From: Pelargonium tetragonum
Taxonomy: Eukaryota; Streptophyta; Magnoliopsida; Geraniales; Geraniaceae
DNA: 64,000 nt
Direction: 5' to 3'
Assembly (NCBI GenBank): GCA_036897445.1
Contig: JAYMTL010000051.1
Coordinates: 1 to 64,000, forward strand
Translations under genes and position numbers: made by a program
The notes under the pieces: model-generated
What the model saw: the letters and a program-made list of their open reading frames with translations, nothing else
Database searches by the model: none
Told to the model about the DNA's origin: nothing
Shown: positions 39,261 through 51,500 of the stretch, in pieces
Layout of the letters: each line of letters opens with the position of its first letter
Numbering within the stretch: the first letter of the stretch is position 1

Positions 39261-42200
39261 TAAAATGAAAATGAAATAAGGCACCCTTTTCATAATTAAA
39301 AGGAAACCCACACTAGCGGAAGACCCTACTAAAACCCTGAACTATTATAGCTTTTGTAATTACGACTTTCAATAGAAGTTAAATACCACATCTTGACGAC
39401 TCTTTATGGAAAACCCGAAGGGGAGTACTTGATATAGGTTACTTATAAGAGACGGGAATAACTTTAGCTTTATAGAAGCTTTTTTGGTAAAACTTTTTCT
39501 TAAATAAAATAAACGATATTAAGATTTCCTAAAGAAATAGGGGCCTATACGCTTAATTTTAGGGAATTCCTTGGCAACTCGTGAAAAAGGCTACCGTACG
39601 TATCCTTTATCATATTATATCAGATACTTATCCTATTTGGTTTTTATAGTATCTGGGGTTGGTTTAACCCCTTTTAAAGAGTTTGATATAAATCTTTCCC
39701 TAAGCAAGTACCCGTAACTCCTAAGTCATTCTTTTTTTTACTCTAGATTTACCGGATATTCTTTATCCTATAACTGATACCTCGATGAAGATAAATTTTT
39801 GTTTTGTTTAGGCATTAATTTTAATTCATAGATATTGGCTTACAATTTTAGTTAATTCGGGAGGTATGAATTTTATACTAATGAGGACGGCCCCTTGATC
39901 ATAGAAAAAGTCATTTTGCAAGAGATATCTAAATTAACCTGCCTTCTAAGGTATTCTTTATATAACCAAAACAAGGATTTGTTTGTATCTGAGGACTACG
40001 TATAATTAAATTAGAATTTTTTGACTAAATACTAAACAGCGGGAGCCAAATCTTTATTAAATTAAAGAGAGACTTATAGCATCCATAGAAGAATGCTTCG
40101 TAAACCTACTCTAAATTCTAAATAAAGAACCAAAGTCTTGCATTTCTTAAGAATTAGAATAACCCCGAAGTTCGCCTAATTCCTTACTTAAGGGGGATAC
40201 TTTTTAAAAAGACATGTACCATTCATTTATATTAAACTAAAGCTGTCACTACCAGTTACGGGGGTATAATCTAAACCATTATTCAAAGGAACTCAAAATT
40301 ATTTGAGCGTTGCTGATTCAGATAACCTTTTTTCATTCAGTAGTGCTTTTCCTAGCTTTTTTGACCCTTAGGTTCTATAGTCTTTTTCCAGGAACTGGGT
40401 CTTAGTGGGATAAGTAAAGCGAAAAGTGTCCGTATACCCGGTTTGACAAATTAAGGATACATCCTAAACTCCGAGGGAAAACTAGGTAAGGCATTCCTAT
40501 ACAGTTGGACGGATATTAATTCACTTAGGAACGAAGTCCTCCCTGATAGAAGGAAGTTGGTGGATTATTTTTTAGTAGTCTCAGAAATTCCTTTTTAGAA
40601 AATTGATTGCTACTGAGATGTACAAGAACCCAGTTAACGCCTCGAATTAAAAAGACACATCAGTACGCATAAGTTTCTGGTTTCTTGGATATTCTTTTTC
40701 CTTCTTCTACAAGGGCCCAGCTTTTTTTAGAGAAGAATATTCAGAACGAGCTCAATCCAGTGCTTATATATACTAACTAAAGTTACTTCATACACCCAGA
40801 CCTCCCTACTAGGATTTCTAAGGGGTTTTTTAGAGTTATACTCAAATAGATTTTTTATAGACCTCTTTTACAAAGTGCAGGATAAGTAAGTGTAAAGGAA
40901 TAGCACAATAAAAGTTTTAGCTTAACGGCATCTGGGGACTGAAAGTTTAGTATGCTTGATTATAATTATAAAACTTGTAGTTTGAATATCTTGCTTTATT
41001 TTAAAATTATACCTATTTCACCTCTTACCGGTAAAGAGTAAGGAACTCCATAAGGTGGGGTATGATACAGGAATAAGCAGAGAGTAGGTAATGTAATGTT
41101 GAGTGAAAGTTTCAACTACAAAGTAAAAAAGGAAGATTACCTCGGGGGTTATAACAGCTCTTTAGAAAAAATTAGAAAAAGCTTAGCTGAAGTTTCATTA
41201 TTAGATTAGAGCCCCTTTTCTACTTCGTTTTTTATTAAGAGTTTCCTAGCAACTATACCTATATTTCTTTCTACCTTGTTATAGTTAATTCTGTATGCCT
41301 TTTCCGATCGTAGTGCAGTAAAGTCAAAGCCTAGCTAGGGAGAACCCTCATTTTAGTAAAAAAGGGGCTGCTGGAAGTTTAATGAGAGTGTTTATGACTT
41401 AGGTAGACCAAGAGGAATGGAATAAAACAGCATAACATGTAAAGTGAGTAATTTAAGAGTCTTATTTAACACGGTATGATATAGCTTTTTGAGTGTAGGT
41501 GCACCTTCATCTTCGAAAAATTATACAAGCTTCACTTACCTGGAAATGCTACAGGAAAAATCCACTTTTCTACTCCTTACTTATTCTGTTTTACTACAAC
41601 GAAACTTATTTTAACGAGTGGAATTTCTCTCCTAATTAAGGGCTTATAATCAAAGCGAGTTAAATTCTTGAACTTCCTAATTGTAATTGCATAGCTCTTA
41701 CTTCAATCAGTAGTTTTTCTTTGGATTTCCTGTATCAAAAAGTTTAATAACAGGGTGTTACTGCCCTTTTTTTGTATAGAACATAGTGAGTGTATCCAAG
41801 CAAAAAAATAAGGATACCTTGGTACATGGAGTAGGGTAGTAGTAAAAGACTCTTTATCTTCCTACTGCTAGGTATATCCTTTCCTTAGTTAGAAAAGAAA
41901 ATCCTGTTCTATTTCTATTTAGAGTTCCACTATAAAAAGTACTTTTCTCCTCCTTTTAATCTTAATAAAGGATCTCCTCGGTTCGTTAGGAATTAGGAAT
42001 TAATTCCTTTTACCATGCCTCATCTCTATTATTATTAGAACTACTCGCCTATTAAATTTTAAGTACAGGATGCAAAACGGAAAGGTCTGTTAAATTTGTG
42101 ACTGTATATCAATCCTTTAGTTGGGTTTATGATATCGAATAAGAATGTACTATCCAGTAATTCAAATCAGATCCGAAGCGTAGCTCTTTCTTACATTATA

Positions 42201-45120
42201 CGGGTTCCCCCTTCTCACAAAAATTTTATAGTATACAGATTTTAAGTGCAGACCTTTTAGTACAGCGACTTAGTTTTCTTCATAGTTTTAGCTTACTCTT
42301 TTACCTGTGCATCGCTTTTGAAAATCCTTCAGTTCCTTAACTGTCCGGACTATACTTTACTCTTTTTTGCTACTCTATTTTAAGGTCCGCAGCTCTCTAT
42401 CACTAAAAAGAACACATGTATATACCGATTACCAGCAAGGCATCCTGCTGTAAAAAGGTTTTAAAGAGACTTAAGCGGGTCTAGAAGCGTTTGATTTTCA
42501 AATAGTAAGTCTTCCCTCGGGGCCGCTTTTTTGTAAAGATCGACCCCCTCTTACTTTTTAGTTAATACGAAATGGAGTTGGGTTATAGCCCCCTTTTTAC
42601 TTAGTATGCTTTGCGGTCTTCCTTATGGAATTCCTGCTATACTTTTTCAATAGCACTCGCGCCAAACCTGTTTATTTCCTCACTCTATCCCTGGGGATTC
42701 TTTTTATTAATTTAATCTGAAAACTCCCTGTTTAAAAGATCCCCTGTAAAATAGTATATAACGGAACAAAAAGAAATTCTACCCACGAGATAGGTGCCTT
42801 TACTCTTCTGAAAAGCCTACGGCTACAGATTCGGTGCTTAAAATCTAGGGGGTATTACCCAACTTACGGGGACCCTGCTTTAACCAAAAAGACTTTTACG
42901 AGAATACAAACTCCTGACCAAATTCTCGTAGGTAACTAGAAAGAAATTTTGTATAATTCCCGAAAAACTAAAGTTGATAGAAGATAAAGGAGTCTTTAGT
43001 AACTAGAAAACTCTTAAAGAGTATAACTGAACCTACTCATTCATTAATTAGAAATCCCACAATATCGCAAAAGTAACAAGGCAATTTGTTGCTAAAGAAG
43101 GGTTGAATCTAGATTTTATGCGGTGCCCCTATCTAAAAGAGTTTCTTGTTATTGCTTGTATAGTTAGCAAATAAAAAGTGCTTGTAGTTTATTTAGAGAG
43201 GGTGTAGCTGCAAGTCAAAATTACTTAAACAAAGTAAATTAGGAAGTAAAATCGTACGGTAGATGGTGCCTATTCTGTTGACTCTTTTTAAGTGAATTTC
43301 ATTTGCTCAAGTGCATTTGAAAGAAAAGTAATAGATTAAAGTCTTTCTTTATATACGTGATTTTTTTGCTTAACGGCGATTTATCCACGAGAATACCTAA
43401 GGGTGCTTTAGCATTACATCCGTTTAAGACCCCCTTTTTATAGTAACAAAGCCCTCGCGAGATTCTAAGCGCATCTCCTCTAGAACTTCTAAAGAACTCC
43501 TTTTTAGGAACAGGATTGCAGATAAACTATCTAACTCATGCCTAAATTCTTTTTGACTTTTTAATATACCACAACAAAAGTATATAACTAACTTATAAAG
43601 AGAAACCTTTTATAGTTTTCACTGACTGACCATACATATATAACAGCTGCGCTTAGAGCGAATCAAATTTGGAATAGTAACAGGATAGTATTGTTGACAC
43701 CAAGTTATTTACTTTACAAGGGGTAGACCCCGTGATTCAGACGGGCATAAATAAAAAACCAAAGTCATACTAGGACTAGATCCTGGGTTTTGGTTACAAC
43801 TTGTTTTTCGTGGTTTCAGTAGTTAAAGTTTAATTATTCCTATAGACATAAGCTAATGTATTACCCTTAACTTACCGGAGTACCTGTGAGAACTATACCT
43901 CGGGTGATAAATAACAAGTCCTCCCTTAAGAAGCTTCCTATTAAGCACACTTTTCGTATAATACAAAAGAAGGAAAGTCTAAATAAAGGAGATTTTTGGT
44001 TTAAGAGGCTATAAAGTAAGAGAGTAGAGCCCCTTTTGTGTTCCTCTGTTTAGGGTTTCCTAATTGGGGAATCTAAGTTTAAAGTAATTTGTTTCCAGTA
44101 TTGACAAGATAGAACTCTAAGGGGCGGGTAGGGGGAGCCTCTTGTTAGTTTTTTCTCTTTTAGCTTATTAGCTTACTAGGCAGGAATTTGACAAGCAAGT
44201 ACAGTTTCTTTAGCTTTAAGAGAACTCTTGTAGCTTTTATTTATATAAACTTAAACGGGGTATCCTGTTTTAAGAATTTTCTCTAGAAGCCTTTTATTCT
44301 AGACTCTATGCCACATTTTTTCATAATTTTGTAAGAGGTATCTAGCAGGAGTTCCTTTTTGTATATTTTAAGAAAGCCGAGAAGCTTCGTATAGTATAAT
44401 AATTACTTTAGATACAGTTCTCGTCTATCTTCCTTTTTCTTAGCTTTTGCCTTTTAGTTTTAGATTAATCCGTATAAAATGTTAAACACGTGGAAATTGG
44501 ATTTAAATGTCCCAGAGGCCGAAAAATCTTATTTTTTTATATAGTAGCAAAATGTCTGTTAAAAGCAATAACTTAAGAATCTTTTTTTAGCATTAGCAAT
44601 TTTAGAAAAAAAAAATATATATATATAGTAACGGAGTTCCAACCAATTAAGTAAGAGCTTTTCTGGTAGATTAAAAAAGAGTAACTTGAATAAAGGACTT
44701 AAGTAATTTATAAAGAAGACAGGGAATAGGGTTACTTTTGTCTAGGCTGAGGTAATGTAATAAAGTGTCAAGCAATGCCCTTTGCCCTTATCTTTTCTTC
44801 CTTTCTTTTTTTGAGAGATACAAAAAAATTAGAAGCTAGGTAGTGCTATTGGAGATCCAAACTTGTGAAGTTCAGCGAAAGCTTGATTACTTTATTGCGA
44901 AATACTATAAGCGAACACTCAAATTTATATAGAGTACTCTCAAACACAAGCTTGCTAAATACCCTAAAAGTCATTCCACTCCTATTTATCGATACTCAAT
45001 AGGGAATTTACGTATATAGTATTTATAGAGAGACTTACTTACACAACATAGGGACACTAACTCTTCTTTCTTTGACTTAATTTCATTACCTCTTTCTTTA
45101 TTTAAAAAGACTCTTAGTTT
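39261..45120. other. Gene-free background, sixth block
   Basis: No open frame of 60 or more codons occurs anywhere in these 5.9 kb. I see a 9 bp hairpin (TACGAGAAT/ATTCTCGTA, 42897-42930), a 14 bp palindrome (AGGAATTAATTCCT, 41995-42008) and an A10 run leading into an AT dinucleotide tract (44606-44627). Hairpins and palindromes of these sizes are expected several times by chance. Confidence 0.55.
44606..44627. repeat. A10 run followed by (TA)6
   Basis: Ten A residues run directly into six TA steps. Simple-sequence tracts are otherwise rare in this window. It may be the tail of a retroposed sequence or simple slippage. Nothing upstream identifies a LINE or SINE. Confidence 0.6.
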
Positions 45121-45510
45121 CATTTTTTAATAAGGGATATCTGTAGTACTCTTAGGAGCTAGACTTACTGTAGCTAATGTTCTTCTCTTCTTGTGGGCTA
45201 TAATACCTGTCTTATGGGCTTCTTGGTGCTAGGATTTTAAAGTGTAGCTAATGTATTCCGTACTCTGTAAGTGTTACTGTATTCTAGAGTTATTTAGTAA
45301 TTAGTTAATAAGTTTTGTAATAAACATAGTCTTGTTTAATTGTTATAGTATAGGAGTAGTCCTTAAGGTATAAGACCTCTTGCCTTATTTGTTACTGACA
45401 CGGGAGCTTAGAGTCTTAGAGAGGTTTATTATACATTACTCTACTCTTATCGACTGTAGCAATAACGTAGGAAGGTTAACACAGAATAGTATAAAGTAAA
45501 GTCCAACCTT
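45121..45510 (+). mobile_element. Diverged relative of the 26 kb MITE
   Basis: Read on the plus strand, this island carries GTTATAGTATAGGAGTAG (45342-45359), TTAAGGTAT (45363-45371), CCTCTTG (45376-45382) and GGAAGGTTAAC (45470-45480). On the minus strand the 26 kb element has GTTATAATAGGTAGTAG (26403-26387), TTAAGGTAT (26374-26366) and CCTCTTG (26362-26356) in the same order. The GGAAGGTTAAC word lies on the terminal side, as expected of an inverted end, and is followed by AGTCCAAC where the 26 kb copy has AGTCAAC. The left end is not recognisable. The part around 45180-45230 instead resembles island D. I read it as an older or rearranged copy. Confidence 0.45.
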
Positions 45511-48500
45511 ACAAAAAAACCTTTAACTTCATTTGAGTTCATTTACCGGAAAACAAATAACTTTAGCAAGCCTTTATTCCCTACACTTACTGAAATTGGG
45601 AACCTAAAAAAACTAAGAACAAAAAAAGCCCAGCCTTAGATCTGATCTCAGAATCGGGTAAAAAGGGTCCTAAATTTAGAAAATTCGTAGATAGGTTCGA
45701 TCAGGTAAAGACAGAATTCAGTATAAAGAATGGAAACAGGGATAGGTAGAACAGTGAGTGTGAACTAGACTTCTCTGACATGTATTAATTGAAGTTGCAC
45801 TAAACTACTTACGATTATGGCTGTATTTAATCTAAGCACCTGCTTCTGAAAGAATTTGATAATAGGGTCCCAGTGGATCTACTTGAAACATAGAACAATA
45901 CAAAATCTCTTTATAAGGGGCTTTCCGAACTCAGACTTTTTCTTAAAAAATCAACCTAGAATCACGGGGGGTTTAGACGGAAGGAAATACTTAACTTCAA
46001 ATCGCGCCTAATGCATTAAACTACCTTCCGGCACTTTTTGATATGTTTATAAAAAGGACTCTTTGTAATCCACGTAGCAAAGCACTAAGAATAACTTAAG
46101 TAAAAAGCTCCTGTCTATAGACTCTACTTCTTCACTTCAAAGGAAAAGGTAGCCCTCGATTCCTCCTTTATTTCGCGGGAATTGTCCTATGTCGTAAAAC
46201 CAAAGAAGATACGCGTAAACCAATCGACTCAGGTTTATTATACCCCCTTTTAGAAGTCATTTTCGGCATTTCAAAACCGGAGATATACTAAATTACTGCT
46301 CTAAATAACCTTTAAACTCTATTCTTAAACCTGTAAATTCCAGCATTAACTTTACTCTAGTAAAATACCCAAAATGAAATTAAGGGCTCTTACTAACGTA
46401 CCTTGTAAGGGAAACCCTAAAAGAATTCTAACTTCGAATTAATTTATGAGAAGCAAATTTTCTATTTTATACATGTTAAAGGGATCCAGATCAAACCCAA
46501 ACAAGGAATTACTATAAGTTTTTGCCTAAATCAAAAGTTTTGGTGCATGCAGCAGAGATTAAGGTGCTTTTTATATAGATATATAAAAGATTCTCGCGGG
46601 TTTTCTAATTTTCTAAATCAACTTACAAGAATATCCGGGTTTAAAAGGGCTTTTTTGTAAAGAATATTATTCTAGTGAAATTAAATCGTACTCGTTTAGG
46701 GTTGATATAAAGATTTTTAGCCCCTACTGTAACGGTTCTCTTCAAGAAGCTTGTAGATTCCGTCCATTTCAGTAATTAAAAAAGTTTTGGATTACAAAAA
46801 TGAATGAGATAGAAATCACAAAGGTCAATTTATGTATATACTAAACAGGGGTCCGAAAATATGGAACGCGTATCCGTATTAAACTACAAGACGCCGGAGC
46901 TTCGGAGTGTACTACTAGAAGTTCCTGGGAATTTTAGTCCTTCAATTCCGTTTTTTTATGTAGGGGTGTGTGCAGGCTCGGGTACCCTATTATCAGGCAG
47001 GCAAAAAGAGTCAAGTGAAGTAAGGAGTTTTTACAGCGCTCTTTAGTTAGAATTAGACCTATCAAAGTCATATTAGTTACATTCTCTAATTCTATCCAAA
47101 GTCTTCCTCAGAATTCAAAACTTATTGCTGCGGGATACCCCCTATTTAAATCCGGTAGGTTTCTGTGTGAACCTGTTACGCCTAGGCCGGTCCTTGCAAT
47201 TACTTTCTTTTTTCTATATTTCTATATAAGGATTCCCTTTCAGTTCAGTGTAGTACGAGGCGTGAAAAAGGGTTTGATATTAAATTCTAATCTAAGTTCT
47301 AAGTTGTTTGGAATATACTTTATAAGCCTGTTCGATTACCGTTTAGTTAAAGTCCTTTCTTTATGGACGTTGATATATAAAACCCCTTAAAAAATCTGGA
47401 GACTATATAAGCAGTAAATAAAGCAAAATTCAATATAAGTCCCTTGTATAATTATTCCTTTTTTACTTACTAGCTAGCCACAGGAAAAACTAAAACTTAA
47501 ATTGCCTAAAATAAGCGCATACTACATGACGGGAAGTCTTCTGGCTTTTTCTTAAAGGAAGCTTTGGATATACAAATCTGACAAGATCCTTTTAATAAAA
47601 AGTATACTTCGTGTGTTTTTTTATTCTATTTGGCTGAGTCATTTTTAACAAGGTTTTAGTTGAGTTAAATTGCTGTTAAGTCAGTGTTGATTTAAAAGGG
47701 CTCACGCTTAGGAGTTTAAGTCAGTACATTAAGTTCCCTTCGCAAGTAAGGGATATTTCTATTAAAGAGAGGTTAAAATTCTATTTAGGGGCTTCCTTTA
47801 ACTCCTAAATGGAATCCGTTAGCTTAGAAGAATATTTACTAGTTACTGCGATAATAAAAAGAAAAATGACCTTAACTTTATTAGAGCTCCTTAATAAAGA
47901 TACTGAAAAAGGTGTTAGTCCCTCTTACCTATTTCCACTACTCTAGAATTCTTTAGGACCTCCTTAACCAAGAAAACTTGTAATTACAAATTCCTCGGTA
48001 GCGAAAAAAGGTTCTATTTACTGTCTAGAATATCATTGATATAGTACTTCTTTTATAGTCTTATTAAGGGTTACCACCCCCTGTTCTTATCGTACAATAG
48101 AGGTTACAAACTTAATACTCTTTGGAGTAAAGTCCTTCTACCTGACTGCAACGTAGCGAAGCAAAGGGAGGGAGATGCGAGGCAAGTTTATCTTGGATAG
48201 TTAACCTTACAACAACTTCAGAATCTTCCTTCTGGAATACCTAAGCCTTTTCGAAACAAAAAAGGTAGGCATAAGCTTCTTAATTTAATAGAGACCTTCG
48301 AGAGTTAAAAACTTCGTATAAATCTTTATATTCCTTACCACATGTTAGTCTCTTTTTAAAGGCCCCTCTTTACTTAATGGTATTAGTAGCATCATTATAA
48401 ACTCTAAGGTATTTCCTTTATTTTGAACAGCGGCTTTGTTCTTATAGAAAGGTGTTGAACTACACCTATAAATGCAGGGGTACTGCCCTGTATTGTAAAA

Positions 48501-51500
48501 GTCAAAGTTCTTGGTTTAAAACTATAGGGACTTACTTGATATTAAAGGCACTTTTTCTAAAATTCTAAAACTTGAAAAGACTCCTTAAATAGGTCCTAAA
48601 TTTTTACTATTCTTTGCGAATTGCGTATCATTAAATTAAGTGCTGTGGAGTTAACCTTGACCTTGTAAATCCTTAATTTATTTTACTATTTCGTGTCAGA
48701 TTGTAGATGCCTTAGGAGTGCGTCGAAGTGATTCTAGCACAATTCTTATAGGTTGAGCAAACGCTTGGTAATAGTGTAGATATATAAGGTCCCTAAAATA
48801 TGTTGATTACTGATGAATTTGGGCTTTTTCCACTTAAGGGAAGTCCAGAGGAGTTTTTCTTGCCTAAATACTAAAAAAAGGAGTTTTATTAACCCCCTTT
48901 GATAAAAAGCACTGACTCTGACATCTTGTAAAAAGGAGGGGGTAATAGATCCATATTGCATAGAACTTAGCGTACTTTTTTGGATTCTGCGAGCTAACTT
49001 TTTGGGGGTATGGGTTTCCTCAGTAATCTTAAATTTTATCTACGATACTGGAACTTCTTTAACAAACTTGGAATGCAATACTGACTTATATAAAAAATTC
49101 TTTGGACTTTTTAATTTATAACGACCTCATTCAAGTTACTCCAGTTTCTTCTGAAATAACATATATATATATAGCCGTTCGCGTTAAGGCCCTTAAAGCC
49201 TAACCCTTTTTTCACAACACATGCTATTTCTAATTACAAAAACTTAAAAAAGAGCGCCCTTGCAAGCTTTTCCTATCCGTAGTATAAAAGTCAAAATAAG
49301 ACATGTAACAATCGGCGGTAGCTAAAAGTCCATCCATAGTAATAACTCGGGAACAAGAAAAATAGATACCCTTAGTATAGCATTCGTTAATTTTTTGCTT
49401 AGTTTCAGATTTCTTAGTAGGAATTCTGGCCTTAGCTCAACGGATTTGTTTCTTTTAAAAAGTTACTCCGTTCTAGCACGGATAGTTAGTTCTCGACAAA
49501 TCAGAGACCTTTTTAAGTTATTATAAAGGGATCTTTCTAGTTTTCTAGTTCAAGAACGGGTTGCCTGTAACTTACTTTTGTGTAAAACTGCGGGCTCCTC
49601 TAAGGAATATAACTGCCTATCCTCAAAATTTCCTTACCTTAACATTTTTTTGCTAAACATAAGAAGAATCGCTAAGATATACCCACAAGAAGGACTTAGA
49701 TCCTTTATTTTGGTATACCTGAAGGGTCTTTAGTCGCTGTTTTCTTAATCTTTGTGTAACGTAAGCAAGCCTCTTAATATCTGAGAGCATAGAGGTTGTA
49801 CTTTTTTTCAAGAATGGTTGACAGATTTAAAAGATAATAGAGACAGGAAGGGCTTTTCTTTCAGACTTTACAAAAAAAAATAAGCAACTCTTTACTGAAC
49901 TCTACCTACTCGGGGTTTTTCTATTTATAAAAACTTGCAGTTTCCTCCTAAACAAAGCAATGGTTCACACTAAGAAAACTTTAAGACTTTTCAAGCAAGT
50001 AAGTGGAAACTCGTTATGATTAAGATAATACTAGTACAGAGACAGAGACGAAAATAAAGTTAGCCTTGCTCTTAGACTGAGCGATTAATAGACCTTTTGC
50101 TCTAAAAGTAGTTCGCTGTAAAGGAGACATCCTTTTACCGGTCCCATAAGAAATTTGGAAATGGAGAACTTTCTAAAGATGTGCCGTAGTGCTCAAAAGA
50201 AAGGTTTACACTTAATGTTAGAGGAATCCTCTTCTTTATAACAATTACACAAAGGGGAGTTGTGCTCTTAATAACCTGGAGCGCAAGGTCTATTTTCCTT
50301 AGTACAGAAGGGAGCTTAGCGGAGTAGTCGTAGGCTAACCCACTTTATAAAAAGAAGCCTAAATATCGGGAAAGGATTACCTCGTTGTCAGTAAAAAAAG
50401 TTTTTGTTTAAAGGAATCAAAAAGATTGAGAATATAGAAGCTAGTACAAATGGATAACCTTAGCTAGGGAGCTTCCTTACAGTTTGGCTACTAAAAAAGC
50501 TTTTATAAGAGCTCGGTTGCAGTCGTTTTTACCAAAAACGTACAATGTTTTTTTGTACACGGAATCCCTTTATTTTATTTGAGCGCAACACTTAGCTTGT
50601 ATAGGTATGCCCTGAGTATCTTATCTAAACAAGGAAACTCTTTTTCAGTGTATAGAAATTCTAGGAGCAGCTAAAGTCTTATAAAGTAGTAGTAGAAAAA
50701 TTTATGCACGGATCTCATCTCAAAAAATAGAATGAAAATGCCCTTGCCTTGTAAAGAAATTATATTACACCAATACTAGTAGAGAGCCCTCTTTTTAGTT
50801 GATATATATATGGCTATATAAATATAAATTACCCCGGCGTTTAGATAGAAAAATCCCAGTTAATGCACTGTGTATAAAAAAGGAATTTAGACTGAATTTT
50901 TAGAGTTCTGCAGGTTCCAAAGCTACCCCGCCCCCTTAACTTAAGAGTTGGTATAGCATTTCTAGACCTATAGCTGCAGGAAGTGTCGAACTTATAATTT
51001 GTTTTTTCAAAGTAATACTTTAGAATAAGGGGTTCTAACTCTAATTGTAATTGACCTCCTTGTGGAATAGGTAAACAAATTTCTCAGTAATTAAGCAAAC
51101 GGATTGCCTCTTTAACGTATCCGGGATTTCTTTGGAGCCGCATTCAAAAAACAAAAAATTGTAATTATTAGGACTCCTTGACAACTTTATTAAGAGGGTT
51201 TCGAGACCTGCTATTAAGATATTAAGACAATTTCTGTAAATGTCTAATTAGGTAAAATTCCTAAACTTTATGCGAGTCCGCGATCCGTTGCCCTTTTCTG
51301 GGTCCGTGGCCCGTATATAGAATTCAAACTTGTTGATAAGTTGTACTTTGGAGTTAAGACATAAGCTATAGAATTCCGCGAAGGCTGCCCTTATAAAAAA
51401 GAGGTCTTCTGAAATAAGAACTAAAAACCAGCATATATTAACTCGGAAGCCCCTCCCTCTTTGGACTAACCGAGCTGCTGGACTTGTTATCCAATAAGGA

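Noticed and set aside
41995-42008. 14 bp palindrome AGGAATTAATTCCT as an operator
   Set aside because: Several palindromes of this length are expected in 64 kb of this composition.
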